Shown here one piece after another: positions 36,550-45,620 of a stretch of 64,000 nucleotides of DNA (the stretch's first letter is position 1; each line of letters begins with the position of its first letter). The stretch spans positions 2,666,001-2,730,000 of the forward strand of contig CBDEGU010000012.1 in assembly GCA_965238045.1 (NCBI GenBank). Direction: 5' to 3'. The notes under the pieces are model-generated. The model saw nothing but the letters and a program-made list of their open reading frames with translations. It made no database searches and had not been told where the DNA came from. Source of the stretch: CBDEGU01 sp965238045. Its GTDB lineage: Bacteria; Acidobacteriota; Terriglobia; Bryobacterales; UBA6623. The position numbers and the translations under genes were made by a program.

Positions 36550-37431
36550 ATGAACCGGCGAGATCTATTAAAAACTATTCCCGCGGCGGCTCTCGCGGCG
36601 CTGCCCGCCGCCGCCCCGGCAGCCCCGCCAGCCAGACGGGCGCGCATCAAGTCGGCCCTCTGCGCCTACTCTTATCGCGAGGCTCTCGGCAGCGGCGAGA
36701 TGAGCTATGGAGATCTCGTCGATATCGCCGTCGAAAATGATATTGACGGGCTCGACCTCACCGTCTACTGGTTTCCCAAGACAGGACTCGACAAGTATCT
36801 CGCCGGTCTTCGCCGCAAGGCCTTTCTCTCGGCGGTTGAGATTCCCGCCATCGCCATTCGCTCCAATCTGTGCAAGTCCGAGGCCTCGGACCGCGAGATC
36901 GAAGTCGCCTGGCTCAGCTACTGGGTCGATGTGGCCAACCGGCTCGGCGCGAGCCACATCCGCGTTTTCGGCGGCACGGTCCCCAAAGGAGCGACCGAGG
37001 ACCAGGCCGCCCGATGGGTCGTCGAAATCTTGAAGCGAGCGGCCGAGTACGCCGGCAAGAAGGGCGTGATTTTTGGCCTCGAAAACCACGGCGGCATCAC
37101 GATGTACGCCGAGCGGGTGGTTGCCATGGTGCGGGCGGTCGGCAATCCCTGGGTGGGAATCAATCTCGACACGGGCAATTTCCAGCGCGATCCCTACCGG
37201 GAAATCGAAATGTGCGTTCCCTACGCGGTGAACTCCCAATACAAGACTCGGATTCGTTTCGAGGACGGCCGCCAGGAAGACTGCGACTGGGAGCGCATCA
37301 CCACGACATTTGCCGAGGCCGGTTACCGGGGTTACATTTCCCTGGAATATTCGGCGGAAGAGCCCGCCAAGGCCGCTGTCCCCCGGCATCTGCGGCGGCT
37401 GAGAGACCTCGCGCGCCAGTACTCAGACTGA
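36550..37431 (+). CDS. Tat-exported sugar phosphate isomerase/epimerase-like TIM-barrel protein
   Basis: 293 residues. Starts with a twin-arginine signal (MNRRDLLKTIPAAALAALPA); AGGAGA lies six bases before ATG 36550. The xylose-isomerase-like barrel has DLVDIAVENDIDGLDLT, SHIRVFGG, VIFGLENHGG (metal Glu), VGINLDTGNF (Asp), and YRGYISLEY (last metal Glu). Members are usually annotated as sugar isomerases, but exported copies in Acidobacteriota and Planctomycetota have no proven substrate. Confidence 0.87.
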   Translation: MNRRDLLKTIPAAALAALPAAAPAAPPARRARIKSALCAYSYREALGSGEMSYGDLVDIAVENDIDGLDLTVYWFPKTGLDKYLAGLRRKAFLSAVEIPAIAIRSNLCKSEASDREIEVAWLSYWVDVANRLGASHIRVFGGTVPKGATEDQAARWVVEILKRAAEYAGKKGVIFGLENHGGITMYAERVVAMVRAVGNPWVGINLDTGNFQRDPYREIEMCVPYAVNSQYKTRIRFEDGRQEDCDWERITTTFAEAGYRGYISLEYSAEEPAKAAVPRHLRRLRDLARQYSD

Positions 37432-37539
37432 TCGCCGGCGGGCCCTCCTGCCCCGCTTCCTTTTCTACCGGCGCCCATTTTCCGCTGCCGCCCCTTTGCC
37501 ACTGGCATCCAGCGCCGCTTTCGCGATACGATATTCTGC

Positions 37540-38832
37540 ATGCCTCAAGACGAAGAACGCTCCTTTGGTTTCCATACGTGATCGCTGCACGCCGGTCAGC
37601 GTCCCGACCCGGCCACCAACGCGCGCGCCGTGCCGATCTACCAGACGACGTCCTACGTGTTCGATGACTCCGATCACGCCGCGGCCCTGTTCGCCCTGCA
37701 ACAGTTCGGCAATATCTATACGCGGATCATGAATCCGACCAACGCCGTGCTCGAGGAACGCATCGCTTCACTCGAGGGAGGCATCGGGGCGCTGGCGCTG
37801 GCCAGCGGACAGGCGGCTCAGTTCCTCACCGTCAGCAGCCTCTGTCAGTCGGGCGATCATCTGGTTTCGGCCTCCACGCTCTACGGCGGCACCTACACGC
37901 AGTTCGACACCACCTTTCGCCGCCTTGGCTTCGACACTACCTTTGTCGACCCCGACAATCCGGACAACTTTCGCGAAGCGATCACCGCTAAAACCAAGCT
38001 CGTCTATATCGAAACCATTGGTAACCCGCGTATGAACATCGTCGATATTGAGGCCGTGGCGAAGGTGGCCCATGACGCCGGCCTGCCGCTGGTGGTCGAC
38101 AACACGTTTGCATCGCCCTATCTCTGCCGCCCGATCGAGCACGGCGCGGATCTCGTGGTTCATTCGGCGACGAAGTTCATTGGCGGGCACGGCACGAGCA
38201 TCGGCGGCCTGATCATCGACAGCGGCAAGTTCGACTGGAACAACGGAAAGTTTCCTCAGATCACCGAACCCAGCCCCGGCTATCATGGCATGAAGTTCTC
38301 GGAAACTTTCGGCGAAATGGCCTTCATCATCAAGTGCCGCGTCGAAGGCCTGCGCGATTTCGGCCCCTGCATGAGCCCCTTCAACGCCTTCCAGTTTCTG
38401 CAGGGTATCGAAACCCTTGGCTTGAGGATGGACCGTCACTGTGCCAATGCCCAGACGGTGGCCGAACATCTCGACAAGCACGCTTTGGTCACCTGGGTTC
38501 AGCATCCCGGGCTCGCATCAAGCCCCTACTACGAACTCGGCCAGAAGTATTTACCGAAGGGCCGCGGCGCCATCTTCACATTTGGCATCAAGGGCGGTCT
38601 GGAAGCGGGAAAGAAATTCATCGACGCTCTTCAGATCTTCTCCCATCTCGCCAATGTCGGCGACGCCAAGAGCCTTGTCATTCACCCGGCCAGCACGACC
38701 CACCAGCAGCTCAGCGAAAGTGACTTGGCCGCGGCCGGTGTAACGCCCGACATGGTGCGATTGTCCGTCGGTCTCGAAGATGCCGGCGACATCGTTTGGG
38801 ATCTTGATCAGGCGCTCGAAGCTTCTCAGTAA
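37540..38832 (+). pseudogene. O-acetylhomoserine sulfhydrylase-type gene with in-frame TGA at codon 14
   Basis: PLP enzyme of Met/Cys metabolism (O-acetylhomoserine to homocysteine). From ATG 37540 the frame reads MPQDEERSFGFHT, then TGA (37579-37581), then SLHAGQRPDPATNARAVPIY and the full enzyme. Homologues have Arg at the stop position (FxTRxLHAGQ), so CGA to TGA explains it. After the stop all family marks are present: SYVFDDSDHAAALF, YTRIMNPTN, LASGQAA, VDNTFASPYLCRP, PLP Lys in VHSATKFIGGHGT, and SVGLEDAGDI. A GTG at 37630 could start a 400-residue product lacking about 30 N-terminal residues. Lesion or sequence error. Confidence 0.85.
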
Positions 38833-38992
38833 GATGGTGTTGCCAAGGTGACGCAAGTACGCAGGCCCGCTAGCCATGGGCTCGGCGAGGAGGCTGAGGC
38901 TGGTGTCTGACCGCTCGCCGGTTTGTAGTCTGGGCCACGGCGTGGTTGGTTCCACCTCGCCGGTAGCGTCGACCGAGTTCGCCACCTCGGCG

Positions 38993-39457
38993 ATGGATCG
39001 CTATCGTATCCTGGAACGCTATTCCACGATTGCGATGGTTGGGCTGTCAGCGAACCCCTACCGGCCGAGCCATTTCGCGGCCAAGTACATGCTCTCGAAA
39101 GGCTTCCATATCATCCCGGTCAATCCGCGCGAGAAACAGATCCTCGGCCGGTCGTGCTACGGGTCGCTGACCGAAATTGGGGCGCCCGTCGAGATCGTCG
39201 ACATCTTCCGGTCGCCCCGCGACGTGCCGCCCATTGTCGAAGAAGCAATCGGCATAGGGGCGAAAGTCGTCTGGATGCAACTAGGCGTGATTCACCTGGA
39301 GGCGGCCAAGCGCGCCAGGGACGCGGGCCTGCAAGTCGTGATGGATCATTGCGTCAAAGTGGAACACGCGCGATTTTTTGGCGGCCTCCACTTGCTCGGC
39401 CTCAATACGGGCGTGATTTCGGCGCGGTCTTGGAACCCCGCCGCCGGCTCGAAATAG
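38993..39457 (+). CDS. CoA-binding domain protein (YccU-like)
   Basis: 154 residues, Rossmann-type CoA-binding protein: STIAMVGLSANPYRPSHFAAKYML, FHIIPVNPRE, VEIVDIFRSPRDVPPIVEEA, KVVWMQLGVIH, and GLQVVMDHCVKVEH. ATG 38993 (MDRYRILERYS) matches family N-termini; the frame is open to 38876. Genes of this family are often next to O-acetylhomoserine sulfhydrylase genes, as here, so a sulfur-amino-acid link is possible. Confidence 0.88.
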   Translation: MDRYRILERYSTIAMVGLSANPYRPSHFAAKYMLSKGFHIIPVNPREKQILGRSCYGSLTEIGAPVEIVDIFRSPRDVPPIVEEAIGIGAKVVWMQLGVIHLEAAKRARDAGLQVVMDHCVKVEHARFFGGLHLLGLNTGVISARSWNPAAGSK

Positions 39458-39581
39458 CGCTCGGAAGCGGGAGCGTTTGTAAATTTTCACCCGCTCCTCG
39501 CCGCAAGTGGCGGGCCAAACGATCTCGTCGAAACTCGCTGAAGTCAGCAGGAAGAAAGACTCGCCCAGACGGATGAGTCAC

Positions 39582-39655
39582 TGGCTGGCCGGGGAGGATT
39601 CGAACCTCCATTCCAGGCTCCAAAAACCCGTGTCCTGCCATTGGACGACCGGCCA
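39582..39655 (-). tRNA. tRNA-Gln (TTG anticodon)
   Basis: 74 bases including encoded CCA. Acceptor TGGCCGG pairs with CCGGCCA, D-stem GTCC/GGAC, anticodon loop TTTTGGA giving TTG, four-base variable loop, T-stem GGAGG/CCTCC with loop TTCGAAT, discriminator G. Confidence 0.93.
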
Positions 39656-40013
39656 GCTTAGAGAACTCTAGCTTAACATGACGCCCGATCCCAGCCCATT
39701 GCGCCCACCTCGCCCCGCCCCTTAACACCCCGCTGGCGCGGAGTTCGAAGATAGCCGCGGATTTTCTTGCCCCCTGTACCCTGTCAGAGTGGCTGCCCAG
39801 CAGCATTTCCCCAGCGAGGGTGAATCTTCCGGCCGCTGGAGCACCGTAGGAGGGGGTATAATGGGGAATTCGTCCGGCGGCCCGATCGGGGCTGAGTTCC
39901 GCCATCTTCCTTGAGAGTGTGGCTGGGTCAAGCCCCGGCTAGGCGCGGCCCAGTTCGGCGCGACGCGGCTGGACGTGGACTGGCGAGCCGCTTCCGGAGA
40001 CGTCCTCTTTGCC
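39656..40013. other. Intergenic region between tRNA-Gln and cupin gene
   Basis: 358 bases with no convincing gene. A TATAAT box occurs at about 39857 facing right but no good -35 precedes it. Open frames here cross the tRNA and look random. Confidence 0.5.
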
Positions 40014-40376
40014 ATGAAGATCCATCGCTGGGACAGTATCGAGCATGAGCAGCTCTCGCCCCATATCGCGCGCCGGGTCGTTCATGCCGAGCGCATGACC
40101 CTGGCCCGCATCTATGTGAAGAAGGGCGGCGTTGTTCCCAGGCATTCCCACGAACACGAACAGGTAAGCTATGTATTGGAAGGGCGTCTGCGATTTGAGT
40201 TCGACGATCGGGAGTCAGTGGTTTCGGCCGGCGAGATGATGCAGATTCCTTCTCATCAGCCGCATTTGGTCGAGGCGCTGGAGGATTCGGTCGCTCTCGA
40301 TATCTTTCAGCCCGTTCGAGACGACTGGTTGCGGGGTGACGACGCGTATTTGAGAAAACCTTCCGGAGAGTCCTAA
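40014..40376 (+). CDS. Small cupin-domain protein
   Basis: 120 residues forming one double-stranded beta-helix. First cupin motif: PRHSHEHEQVSYVLEGRLRFE (His, His, Glu metal ligands); second motif: IPSHQPHLVEALEDSVAL. No further domain, so it is either a small metal-dependent enzyme or a binding protein. ATG 40014 begins the conserved part. Likely cytoplasmic. Confidence 0.87.
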   Translation: MKIHRWDSIEHEQLSPHIARRVVHAERMTLARIYVKKGGVVPRHSHEHEQVSYVLEGRLRFEFDDRESVVSAGEMMQIPSHQPHLVEALEDSVALDIFQPVRDDWLRGDDAYLRKPSGES

Positions 40377-40503
40377 CGTATTTAACTGTAAGTCCGCGGG
40401 TACTTGCAGCCTCGACAAGGGGTTGACCGCAACCTTCGTTTGATTCTCGGGACATCGGAGAAAGCACAAGGGAGATCGCCAAGCGATATCCTCGAAAAAA
40501 GGT

Positions 40504-43500
40504 ATGACAAGATTGTTCTGTTCGCAAACCGCCGGTCAGCAGCACCCGCGCGGCGCCCGCCACGCGGTGAGCGCTGGCATGATAGCGAGCGCCAGCATGA
40601 TGGTGAGCGCCCGGGCGAAGCCGTCCGGCTTTTTTGCGCTTCTCTGTCTCGCGGCCGCGTTCGCTGGCTTCGCCCAAGCCGAACCGGTATGGGTCAGCAA
40701 CCAGGCTGCCCGGCTCGTGATCGGCCAGACGAGCTTTACCCGCCAGGATCCGGCCACCAGCCGCGAGACCATCGGCGCCACCAGCGGCATCGCGATCGCC
40801 GATGGGCGCTTGTTCGTCGCCGACGGCAATGAGATGAGCGCCACGCCGGTCAACCATCGCGTCTTAATCTACAACGATCTCTCGAGTTTTATCCACGACC
40901 TCGACGCTGAGCTGCCCCAGTCCGAGGACGACTTCTGCCCGGTCTGCGTCGGACTTGCCGATGTGGTTGTCGGCCAAAGCGATTTCGATAGTTCCAACCC
41001 TTCGCTCGCCGATGGCTTCCAGAATCCCGTGGCGGTTGCCTCGGACGGCTTTCACCTCGCCGTCGCCGACGCCGATAACAATCGTGTTCTGATCTGGCTC
41101 GGCATTCCCGCCTCCAACGGTACGCCGCCCGATATCGTTCTCGGCCAGCCCGATTTCACCTCGCAGTCGCCCGCGACCAGCCAAGAGGGCATGCGCGGTC
41201 CGCAGGGCGTTTGGATCGATAACGGCCGCCTGTTCGTCGCCGATACACAGAACTCGCGGGTGCTGATCTATAACTCGATCCCCGCGGCCAGCGGCGCGGG
41301 CGCCGACATCGTTCTCGGCCAGCCCGATTTCAATACCCGGCCCGAACCCGACTTGACCCAGTCGAACGTGACTCCAAGTACCACTTCCATGCTCGACCCG
41401 GTCTCGGTTTCGGTGAACAATGGCCGGCTCTTTGTCACCGATCTTGGGTTCAACCGCGTTCTGATTTTTTTTACGATCCCCACCTCCAACGCTTTTCCGG
41501 CGGATGTCGTCGTCGGACAGCCTGACTTCGATACTGCGCTCTCGAACGATACGCTGCAGCTCTGTGAGCCGATCGCGGAAACCAGCGGCGACCTGGATGG
41601 CGACGGGGAAGATGACGGACCGATATTTCCGGCGCGCTGCGACAAGACACTGAGCTTCCCCCGCTATGCCCTTTCCGATGGGACGCGGCTCTATATCGCC
41701 GATGGCGGCAACGACCGTATTCTGATTTACGATGAAATCCCCGCCGAAAATGGCACCGCCGCCGGCCACGTTCTTGGGCAGCCCAATTTCCGGGATCTCG
41801 AAGAGTCCGACGGCGCCGGCAGCCTGCGCGCGCCCTCGTCGCTGGCCTGGGACGGCACGAATCTCTATGTCGCCGAGCCCTTCTCGCGGCGCGTGCTCGT
41901 GTTTACTCCGGCGGAGAACCTGATCGAACAAGACGGCCTGGTCAACGCCGCCTCGTTCCGTATTCCCGCGACGGGGACGCTCTTGTTTCAAGGTGATATT
42001 GAAGAAGGCCAGGAGATTGGGGTCGTCGTCGATGGAGTGGAATACATTCATGTCGGTTCAGACGGGGAAAACGCCGAAGACGCCGTCCTGGGCATGATCG
42101 AGCAGATCCAGGTCGATCCAGACGCCCAGGTCACCGCGGTCCCGATCGTCGGAACGGGCTCTCACGCAGTGGGGCGGGTGACCTTTTCGGGCGAGATTCA
42201 GCCCGGCGATCTGCTCACGATGCAGATCGCCGGCCGCACCTATCAGGTGACTGTCGAGGAAGGGGATGAAGTTTTCCTGATGGTCGACAAGTTCGCCTTC
42301 TTCATTAACCAAGCCGCCGACCCGGACGTATTCGCCGAAAGAGACCTTCCCGAACTCGAACGTCTCCGCTTGATTGCCCATGATGTTGGCCGGCACGGCA
42401 ACGACGTTGCGTTTTCGGTCAGCGTCTCGCCTGGGGCGCTGATCGTGGCCGAAGCTCAGTCCGAGACCCTGGAAGGCGGAGAACTCACCTACGGCCTGCG
42501 GCTCTACGCCGTCGAGAATGGCACGGCTGGCAACACGATCACCCTCGGCATCACCCTCGGCTCGAGTAACTCTTCCGACACCGGCTCGCGTCCGGCCCTC
42601 CTGGGCAGCACTCTGACCGGGGGCAGCGAGGCGCGGGAACTGCCCGCGGGCACCTTGGTCTCCTTGTTCGGAGAGAACCTCAGCGACGGCGAATACTCGG
42701 CCGTCCCCGGCGAGCCGCAACTGCCCACCGAACTCGGCGGCCTGCGGGTTTACACCAACGGCGTATTGGCGCCGCTGTTCTCAGTCACTCCCGCGCAAGT
42801 GAACTTCCAGGTGCCGTTTGAAACCGTCGGCACCAGCATGAGCGTGTTTGTGTGGAAGCGCAACGAAGATGGCCCCGCGACGGTTTCGGTGCCGCGCGCC
42901 GCCCGGGTCAGCCGCGCCTCTCCGGGAATCTTCGCCTATCCCGGCCCCGAACCTCGGCGCGCCGTCGCCGTCCACGCGACAGGTCTCGCCCAAGGAGCCG
43001 TCGCCGTCTCGACGGTTCAGACCGGTTCGCAGGGTTCGACGATCGACGCCGGCATCCTGGTGACCATCAGCGTCAACGGCCGTGAGTACGCCTATACGAC
43101 CGTCGATACCGATACGGCCATCACGGTTCGCGATCGGCTGGTGGAAATTATCAACGCCGGTGAGGGCGATCCCGAGGTCATCGCCTCGGCCGGCATGCAG
43201 GGATTCTTCTCCGCGCGCGCCACGATCACCATCAGCGGCGAAATCCAGGTTGGAGATATTATTACGATCACGGTCCGTGATCGCTCCTACTTGGTGGTCG
43301 TTCAGGAAGGCGATACGGTCGCCAGCGTTCGGAACAAGCTGGTTGACGAAATCAGTTTCGGCCAGGGCGACCCGGAGGTTACCGCGCGCCGGCTCGGCGG
43401 CTTCGACCCCGCGGCGCCGATCATGCAGGTCGTCGCCCGTTCACTCGGCGACGACGGTAACGAGATTCCCTTCGCGGTCACCGTCAACGAGGGAGCCCTG

Positions 43501-44064
43501 ATTACCGCCGAGACCAATGTGACGGAAGGTTTTCTCATCGGCGGCCAGACGCCGCCCGTCGTCCTCTTGACGGCCAGAGTCGGCGGCCGCGAAGGCAACA
43601 AGATCCAGTTCTCCGCCTCAAGTGCCGATACCGCGAAGGTAAACGTCGTTTCGCGCCGGCCGACGCTCTGTTGCGGCAACGTGCCGTTCTCTCTCATCAC
43701 GGACGAGAATCCGGCCGTGCCCGGCGAATCCATCGTCGTGTTCGCCACCGGTTTGGGTCTGCCCGCGCCGTTGCCGATTACCCAAGGCGTGCGTTCCGGG
43801 CAGCCCATACCCTTGACGCCTCTGTTTAACGTGCCCTTTGTCGCCGACGATTTCGTCTCTTCACTACTCGAGGACCGCGGGGCCACCGTACAATTCGTTG
43901 GTCTCATGCCAGGTCAGGTGGGCGTCTACCAGGTGAACCTCCTGATCAACGATGGCCTCCAAGATAACCCGAATTCGGCCCTGACCATCGCGCAGATCTT
44001 CTTTGTCAGCAACGTCGTTTCGATTCCGGTCAAGAATCTCCAGCCGCGCGACGACGCTTTTTAG
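40504..44064 (+). CDS. Large exported NHL-propeller / TIGR03437 protein with two internal module pairs
   Basis: 1186 residues. Signal segment FFALLCLAAAFAGFAQA ends near residue 58. Residues about 60-475 form six NHL-like blades, each with a form of VVGQxDF and NRVLIY. A TIGR03437 domain starts at about 481 (LVNAASFRIPA), is interrupted at about 487-710, continues (LPAGTLVSLFGENLS, LGGLRVYTNGVLAPLF, QVNFQVPFE), is interrupted again at about 825-1065, and ends with VPGESIVVFATGLG and GVYQVNLLINDG. Each insert holds a pair of beta modules, for example ISGEIQVGDIITITV and GDTVASVRNKLVDEI. Probably extracellular adhesin-like or binding protein. Several upstream starts within the first 40 residues are possible. 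Confidence 0.82.
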   Translation: MTRLFCSQTAGQQHPRGARHAVSAGMIASASMMVSARAKPSGFFALLCLAAAFAGFAQAEPVWVSNQAARLVIGQTSFTRQDPATSRETIGATSGIAIADGRLFVADGNEMSATPVNHRVLIYNDLSSFIHDLDAELPQSEDDFCPVCVGLADVVVGQSDFDSSNPSLADGFQNPVAVASDGFHLAVADADNNRVLIWLGIPASNGTPPDIVLGQPDFTSQSPATSQEGMRGPQGVWIDNGRLFVADTQNSRVLIYNSIPAASGAGADIVLGQPDFNTRPEPDLTQSNVTPSTTSMLDPVSVSVNNGRLFVTDLGFNRVLIFFTIPTSNAFPADVVVGQPDFDTALSNDTLQLCEPIAETSGDLDGDGEDDGPIFPARCDKTLSFPRYALSDGTRLYIADGGNDRILIYDEIPAENGTAAGHVLGQPNFRDLEESDGAGSLRAPSSLAWDGTNLYVAEPFSRRVLVFTPAENLIEQDGLVNAASFRIPATGTLLFQGDIEEGQEIGVVVDGVEYIHVGSDGENAEDAVLGMIEQIQVDPDAQVTAVPIVGTGSHAVGRVTFSGEIQPGDLLTMQIAGRTYQVTVEEGDEVFLMVDKFAFFINQAADPDVFAERDLPELERLRLIAHDVGRHGNDVAFSVSVSPGALIVAEAQSETLEGGELTYGLRLYAVENGTAGNTITLGITLGSSNSSDTGSRPALLGSTLTGGSEARELPAGTLVSLFGENLSDGEYSAVPGEPQLPTELGGLRVYTNGVLAPLFSVTPAQVNFQVPFETVGTSMSVFVWKRNEDGPATVSVPRAARVSRASPGIFAYPGPEPRRAVAVHATGLAQGAVAVSTVQTGSQGSTIDAGILVTISVNGREYAYTTVDTDTAITVRDRLVEIINAGEGDPEVIASAGMQGFFSARATITISGEIQVGDIITITVRDRSYLVVVQEGDTVASVRNKLVDEISFGQGDPEVTARRLGGFDPAAPIMQVVARSLGDDGNEIPFAVTVNEGALITAETNVTEGFLIGGQTPPVVLLTARVGGREGNKIQFSASSADTAKVNVVSRRPTLCCGNVPFSLITDENPAVPGESIVVFATGLGLPAPLPITQGVRSGQPIPLTPLFNVPFVADDFVSSLLEDRGATVQFVGLMPGQVGVYQVNLLINDGLQDNPNSALTIAQIFFVSNVVSIPVKNLQPRDDAF

Positions 44065-44249
44065 CTAGCCCGCTTTTCTCACCACGTGGCGAAGCGAAGT
44101 GCGTGAGAGGCCCTTCAGTACGAGGCGCGCGCCGCTTGACGAGCGCAGGCGTACTTGAGAGTACGTTGAGCACGGCGAGCAAGCGCAACGAAGGGATGGC
44201 GGGCCTGTCGCGTGCTTCGGCCGTCGGGTGGTGAGAAATGCGGGCCTAG
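44065..44249. repeat. 185-bp imperfect palindrome between convergent genes
   Basis: Ends CTAGCCCGCTTTTCTCACCAC (left, 44065 on) and, on the opposite strand, CTAGGCCCGCATTTCTCACC (right). Inside, CCCTTC...GAAGGG and further blocks pair. It starts right after the TAG of the large protein and contains the stop of the minus-strand gene. It may act as a two-way terminator, as a small non-autonomous mobile element, or both. Confidence 0.65.
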
Positions 44250-45411
44250 CCCGCGGCCTGGAAAATCTCCGTCATTCGGCGCGCGACCACTCTCTCCTCG
44301 CCCGCCTCGTTCATGAAAACGGTAAGCTGAATTCCCTGATTGGGGTTGCCCGCGACGGCAATGCGGGGCTCTCCCATGAAAAGCTGCTGCTTTAGCTGCT
44401 TCGTCGTCACTCCCAGGGCGGACTCATCCCACTCGACGATAACGCGGTGTACGCGGCGGGTCCGCTCGAAGGGGACGCGGCCCAAGCGAAGCCCGCGAAT
44501 CTTGGCCAGTTCCTTTTGAAGCCAGTCGGCTTCTTGCCGCGAGGCGCGATCGATGGCGCCGAAATCCTGGCGAGCGTAGTTCTCGACGGCGATCCACAAG
44601 GCGACCATCTCTTCGCGTCCGACTTTCATGGGCCGTCCGCTCGAGTCCGAGTGGGGGTTCGAGTTCATCCACGCCGAATGAATCAAGTCCTTGCGTCCGG
44701 CCAGGATGCCCGAGCACTGCGGGCCGTGCATGTGCTTTCCGCCGCTGACGCAGATCAGGTCGGTTCCCATCGACGCCAGCTTGCGGATGTTCTTCCAGGG
44801 CGGAAGCATGTTCGCCGCGTCGACCATCACGGGCACGCCGGCCTTCTTCGCCACCCGCAGCACGTCCTCGAGTTCGGCGTGTCCCTTCCAGGCCCAGTCG
44901 CCGGTCGTGCCTCCCAGGTGATAGATCATCGCCGTCTTCTCGGTCAGTGAGTTTGCCAGCTCCTCCAGTCCCTCCACTTCGACGATCTTGACGCCTGCGC
45001 TTCGAATGGCGTGGTCGTATCCGTTGCGATGAACCTTCTGGATCACGACCTCGGACTTCATTCCCGTCACATCCGGAAGCTGCCTGATCTTCTTTGGGTC
45101 GTCGCCGGCGACCTGACCATGGCGTGTTCGGAACCGATCAACTTCGAGATGCGCTCGCCGATCTTTTCCTGCAGCTCCTCGATCACGACGTATTCGCTAG
45201 CCGCCGCCTGGGCCTCAAACACCTCCTGAGCCTGCTTCGAAGCCCCGATCGATGTATAGGTGCCTTGAAAGTTGACGATCGGCCGAAGTCCCAGTTCTCG
45301 ATAGACATCCCGCCGCTTTGGGCCCGCCGCGGGCAGCGAGGAAAACGGCCAAAGCGCTAATGCCGATCCGAGTCCGGCTCCTTGAAGAATGCCGCGGCGA
45401 GATGTTTTCAT
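44246..45411 (-). pseudogene. SelA-like PLP-dependent protein with Tat signal, broken by a small deletion
   Basis: Two frames. The first (45411-45067) has a Tat signal (MKTSRRGILQGAGLGSALAL), GLRPIVNFQGTYTSIGAS and GERISKLIGSEHAMV, then goes out of frame and stops. The neighbouring frame continues VAGDDPKKIRQLPDVTGMK and on to residues with PVMVDAANMLPP, the PLP Lys in VSGGKHMHGPQ, and MKVGREEMVALWIAVE (44246-45070). Homologues have about 14 residues of the PLP-phosphate loop (of the type AGAASALTLGTAAC) between HAMV and VAGDDP; these are missing, with loss of frame. Proteins of this type resemble SelA but are exported and not thought to make selenocysteinyl-tRNA. Confidence 0.8.
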
Positions 45412-45620
45412 GTCAGAAACCCTCCTGCGAAATATTATAGGCGCTCACTTCCGCCGGCCGAAGTTCTACAATACCTAATGCCCTTGAGCAGGTGGCTCAG
45501 CCGCCCGCAAGAGGTCCAGCCGCGTCACCCGCGATCGACTCCTGCCCGAGGTGCCGCGCCCGGCCCGGGTCCGCTCCGGCCGGACACCGGGCGCGCTGAT
45601 GGGGGAGGGAGGCTTCGAAC

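Noticed and set aside
37432..37539. SAM riboswitch upstream of the sulfhydrylase gene
   Set aside because: Only 108 bases are available and no conserved riboswitch core or terminator stem was seen.
37579..37581. TGA as a selenocysteine codon in the sulfhydrylase gene
   Set aside because: The family has Arg at this place, no Cys, and no stem-loop of the expected kind follows directly; the SelA-like gene at 45 kb is broken and belongs to an exported family not known to act in selenocysteine synthesis.
39402..39905. Minus-strand frame across tRNA-Gln
   Set aside because: It would translate the tRNA; composition is random.
40864..42051. 395-codon open frame antisense to the large propeller protein
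   Set aside because: High G+C third positions of the real gene open the opposite strand; the sequence is low in recognisable structure.
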